This document shows positions 32,678 through 34,985 of a DNA stretch of 34,985 nucleotides, piece by piece. Source of the DNA: Volvariella volvacea V23 (lineage: Eukaryota > Basidiomycota > Agaricomycetes > Agaricales > Pluteaceae). A model generated the notes under the pieces. That model searched no databases, was not told where the DNA came from, and saw nothing but the letters and a program-made list of their open reading frames with translations. The stretch covers positions 633,091-668,075 of the forward strand of contig KB722744.1 of assembly GCA_000349905.1 (NCBI GenBank). Direction: 5' to 3'. Each line of letters starts with the position of its first letter. Position 1 is the stretch's first letter. A program made the position numbers and the translations under genes.

Positions 32678-34033
32678 GATAAGGCCATAAAACAAGAAAA
32701 ATTAATTAATCTGAGAAGCAATACTCACATGTACAGGCCTTATATAACTACAAGACTATATGTGTCTGTTTGTGCAATGTAAACAACTAACTACAGATTA
32801 ATCAGCTACTTGAGTCATGTGTTCAACTAAGTGACCAATAGCATAAGTCTCTCAATTCCATGACATTCCATGATGTTCTATGAGGCTGTGCATATGACTA
32901 AGTCATGATGTAATATTATTCCAAAGTTCTAGAAATGTCTTGGCAGAAAGGATTATTAGTAATAATGATTATTAAGGAGAATAAGCACCCATAATAGCTG
33001 CTCATGGGTGTTAGCACATGAGAACAACTAGAAGAATACACAATGATAAAGGAAAAATAATAATATAGATATAACCAAATATGGAAAACCATGACAGGGT
33101 GTCAGATATCATTGAAGGGCCTAGTTGCAAAAACTTCTATAACCCAACAACAGAAGAGACAGATGTAAAAACAATACTCTAACAATACTTAAACACCCTT
33201 AAGTAGCTTGTTGCTTTAAGTAGGGTTGAGTTCTCATATTTCAGTCATTTTTGACAATTTATTGCCTTATAGACTTAGCCACCAATGTTGTAGTACTCTT
33301 TCATTTAGTACTTTAGTGTCTGTATATGTCTCCATCAAATGCTTATCAAGAGAAGCCAGGTTTGGTGATTAACCAAAGTTACCTTGAATTATCAGGAATT
33401 AGTAATATCACTGAAATGATTGATATTGCCAACTTTTACAATGATTCTAAACTAATTAGGAGGTAGTTACCAGTAATTATCTAGAAATCACATAGAAATT
33501 ACCCAGTTATCACTTGCACTGATTTATCATGTTCTTAATTGAGAACTAGGTGAAAAAATAATTAAAATATTATCAGGCATCATATTTTGCCATTTTTGAG
33601 GCATAGTTAAGAATTTAAGCCAGTTTTATTGTAACTTAATTTTAATTTTGCTATCAAGGTGACTTGGGCTCTTGACCTGGTGTATATGTGGAATTGCTAG
33701 CAGCATTCAATTATTATGCCATAATGTCTTTTTAAATTACCCTTAATGGCAGCCATATAATATATGGCTTGAGAATATATAGCTAATTTTAAGCATTTAT
33801 TACAAGCCCTATGATAAGTAAATTAATCATATAATAAGTGCTAATGGCATAACATATAAAAGTGTAAAGGCTATAATATATTGGTAATTAAGAGATAATT
33901 AAGACCAATTGTTAAGGTGATACTCCACTGCTTATACTTGAATGTTAGAAGAGTTGCTGCTGCAAACTTCAGTAGTACCAAGTCCTTCAAAGATTCAATA
34001 AGCCTCAAGCAGATAAAGAGAGTTGAAGAGCTT

Positions 34034-34391
34034 TTATCACAGATTTTCTGTGACCATTTACTTAATTTCAGGTTTTATTTTATCTTATCTTATCAGTTCT
34101 ATAATTGGTATTACTCCTTTTAGATCACTTTTCCAAAGTTGTTCCATTATTCTATCACATGTTGATTCCAACTTTGATCTGGAATAATCCAGAAACCCAA
34201 AAAGGACAAGCTATTGATCCATCACATTAACTCCAGTCTGAACTGGCATCCAGATCAGAGTATCATGTGGCAACTCACTTGGCATCACATTATTGATGAG
34301 GCTGAGGTACTGTATAGGTACTATATAGTATTACATAATTAGCTAGACCAGAGCATATATAATGAGACCTGTCTGAGGCATAGCTCCTCAG
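34034..34391 (+). repeat. LTR-like dispersed repeat, copy B
   Basis: Same orientation and landmarks as 13438-13818, with many C/T and G/A differences. It has a clearer TATA-like tract (GCATATATAATGAG) 20-30 bp before TCTGAGGCATAGCTCCTCAG, as in an LTR promoter. The two copies are 20.5 kb apart with host genes between them, so they are separate insertions or solo LTRs and not the two ends of one element. Confidence 0.6.
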
Positions 34392-34433
34392 TGTTAGGGC
34401 TTGTAAGAGCCCTTGACATAAACACCCAACATT

Positions 34434-34477
34434 CAGATGCCCACCAAGCATCTACACACCAACAGATGCCCACCAAG
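34434..34477 (+). repeat. Short direct repeat, 2 x 15 bp
   Basis: CAGATGCCCACCAAG occurs at 34434-34448 and 34463-34477, just downstream of the LTR-like copy B. It may be part of the element's leader or a small slippage duplication. Confidence 0.7.
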
Positions 34478-34985
34478 TGTCTTCATTTTTCTTCTTGTTT
34501 CCTTTTTCCACTTCATCCTCCTTACTATATCTTTGATACATAATATGTATTACCCCATTCTCCCTCTTACACACCACCATTACCTACATCCATCTGCTCA
34601 TCCATACCCTACACCCTCATCTATGATACCCATTCCCATTCTACCCATCTCCACCTTCTACATATGGTATACCCTTTGTTCTTTATTGCATCTGATGACT
34701 TGATCTTGTTCTAGATGAACATGTGTCAAGTCAGAAGATCAGTTATGATTTCATATGACTCCATTCCCTTCCCACATTGACTGCACATGACATGGGCTTA
34801 TGCATACATGCCAACCCAGCTTACACATCCTCTGGTCTGTGTGCTACACTCTTCGCTCAGGACTCCCACTTTCTTACTTTCATTCTTACCCCTCCACTTC
34901 TCTTCACCCAAGAGATTATATCTCTTTATTTATCTTTATTTATCTTTGAGTAGTATATATACTGTACTGCTCTTGCCACTTATTT

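Larger units (their letters stand above)
31744..34985. other. AT-rich, CpG-free block B
   Basis: Reading line by line I find no CpG between 31743 and 34854, and only one (34854) to the window end, although C, G, TpG and CpA are frequent. No ORF in it has family features. The block starts within two bases of the ArfGAP stop codon. It contains a 23-bp tandem repeat, one copy of the LTR-like repeat and short direct repeats, which suggests old, methylated transposon-derived DNA. Confidence 0.85.

Noticed and set aside
31843..34703. Several 60-90 codon ORFs in the 3' AT-rich block
   Set aside because: Composition follows the AT-rich background, no motif or splice structure is visible, and the block looks like decayed repeat DNA.
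1..34985. tRNA genes, rRNA genes, CRISPR arrays, bacterial operons
   Set aside because: No A/B-box pairs, no rRNA-like sequence, no regularly spaced repeats; the DNA is clearly eukaryotic.

Overview
The window looks like nuclear DNA of a filamentous basidiomycete, most likely an Agaricomycete. The genes carry many short spliceosomal introns (about 35-70 nt, GTRNGT donors). The families are fungal (NACHT-type STAND NTPases, APH-like kinases, S1/P1 nuclease, SLC35C-type transporter, MRE11, KPWE protein, ArfGAP). I assembled exon models by hand, checking phase at every junction; frames and splice signals agree but no transcript evidence was available.

Layout. 1-6.1 kb (minus strand): the 5' part of a NACHT gene (NACHT-1), a disrupted APH-family kinase, a relic of an S1/P1 nuclease 3' end, and a complete NACHT gene (NACHT-2). 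6.5-8.1 kb (minus): an intact secreted S1/P1 nuclease with 13 exons. 8.2-10.4 kb: mostly gene-poor, with two tentative small secreted ORFs. 10.4-13.0 kb (plus): NACHT-4, whose 3' half lies in an AT-rich, nearly CpG-free block reaching 14.2 kb. 14.2-17.4 kb (minus): MRE11 with 14 exons. 17.8-19.8 kb (plus): NACHT-3, followed closely by an intact nucleotide-sugar (GDP-fucose type) transporter at 20.0-21.6 kb. 21.6-24.3 kb: no recognisable gene. 24.3-25.3 kb: a decayed second transporter copy, followed by NACHT-5 (25.8-27.9 kb), which is degenerate in its P-loop. 29.0-29.6 kb (minus) and 29.8-31.7 kb (plus): a divergent pair, a KPWE-motif (Pex39-like) peroxisomal protein and an ArfGAP. 31.7-35.0 kb: a second AT-rich block with essentially no CpG.

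The most striking content is a five-member NACHT family with one shared, unusual design: a disordered Ser/Pro-rich N-terminus ending in a conserved DNRNGTI-type motif, a phase-1 intron, the NACHT core, a phase-0 intron, and a separate last exon that in three members encodes a Trp-rich tail. I see no WD40, ankyrin or TPR repeats. This looks like a locally expanding STAND/NLR-like locus, plausibly allorecognition or innate defence, in which neighbouring genes (S1/P1 nuclease, SLC35C) were duplicated along with the NACHT genes and one copy of each decayed. The second striking signal is the pair of CpG deserts, one of which starts inside the open coding frame of NACHT-4.
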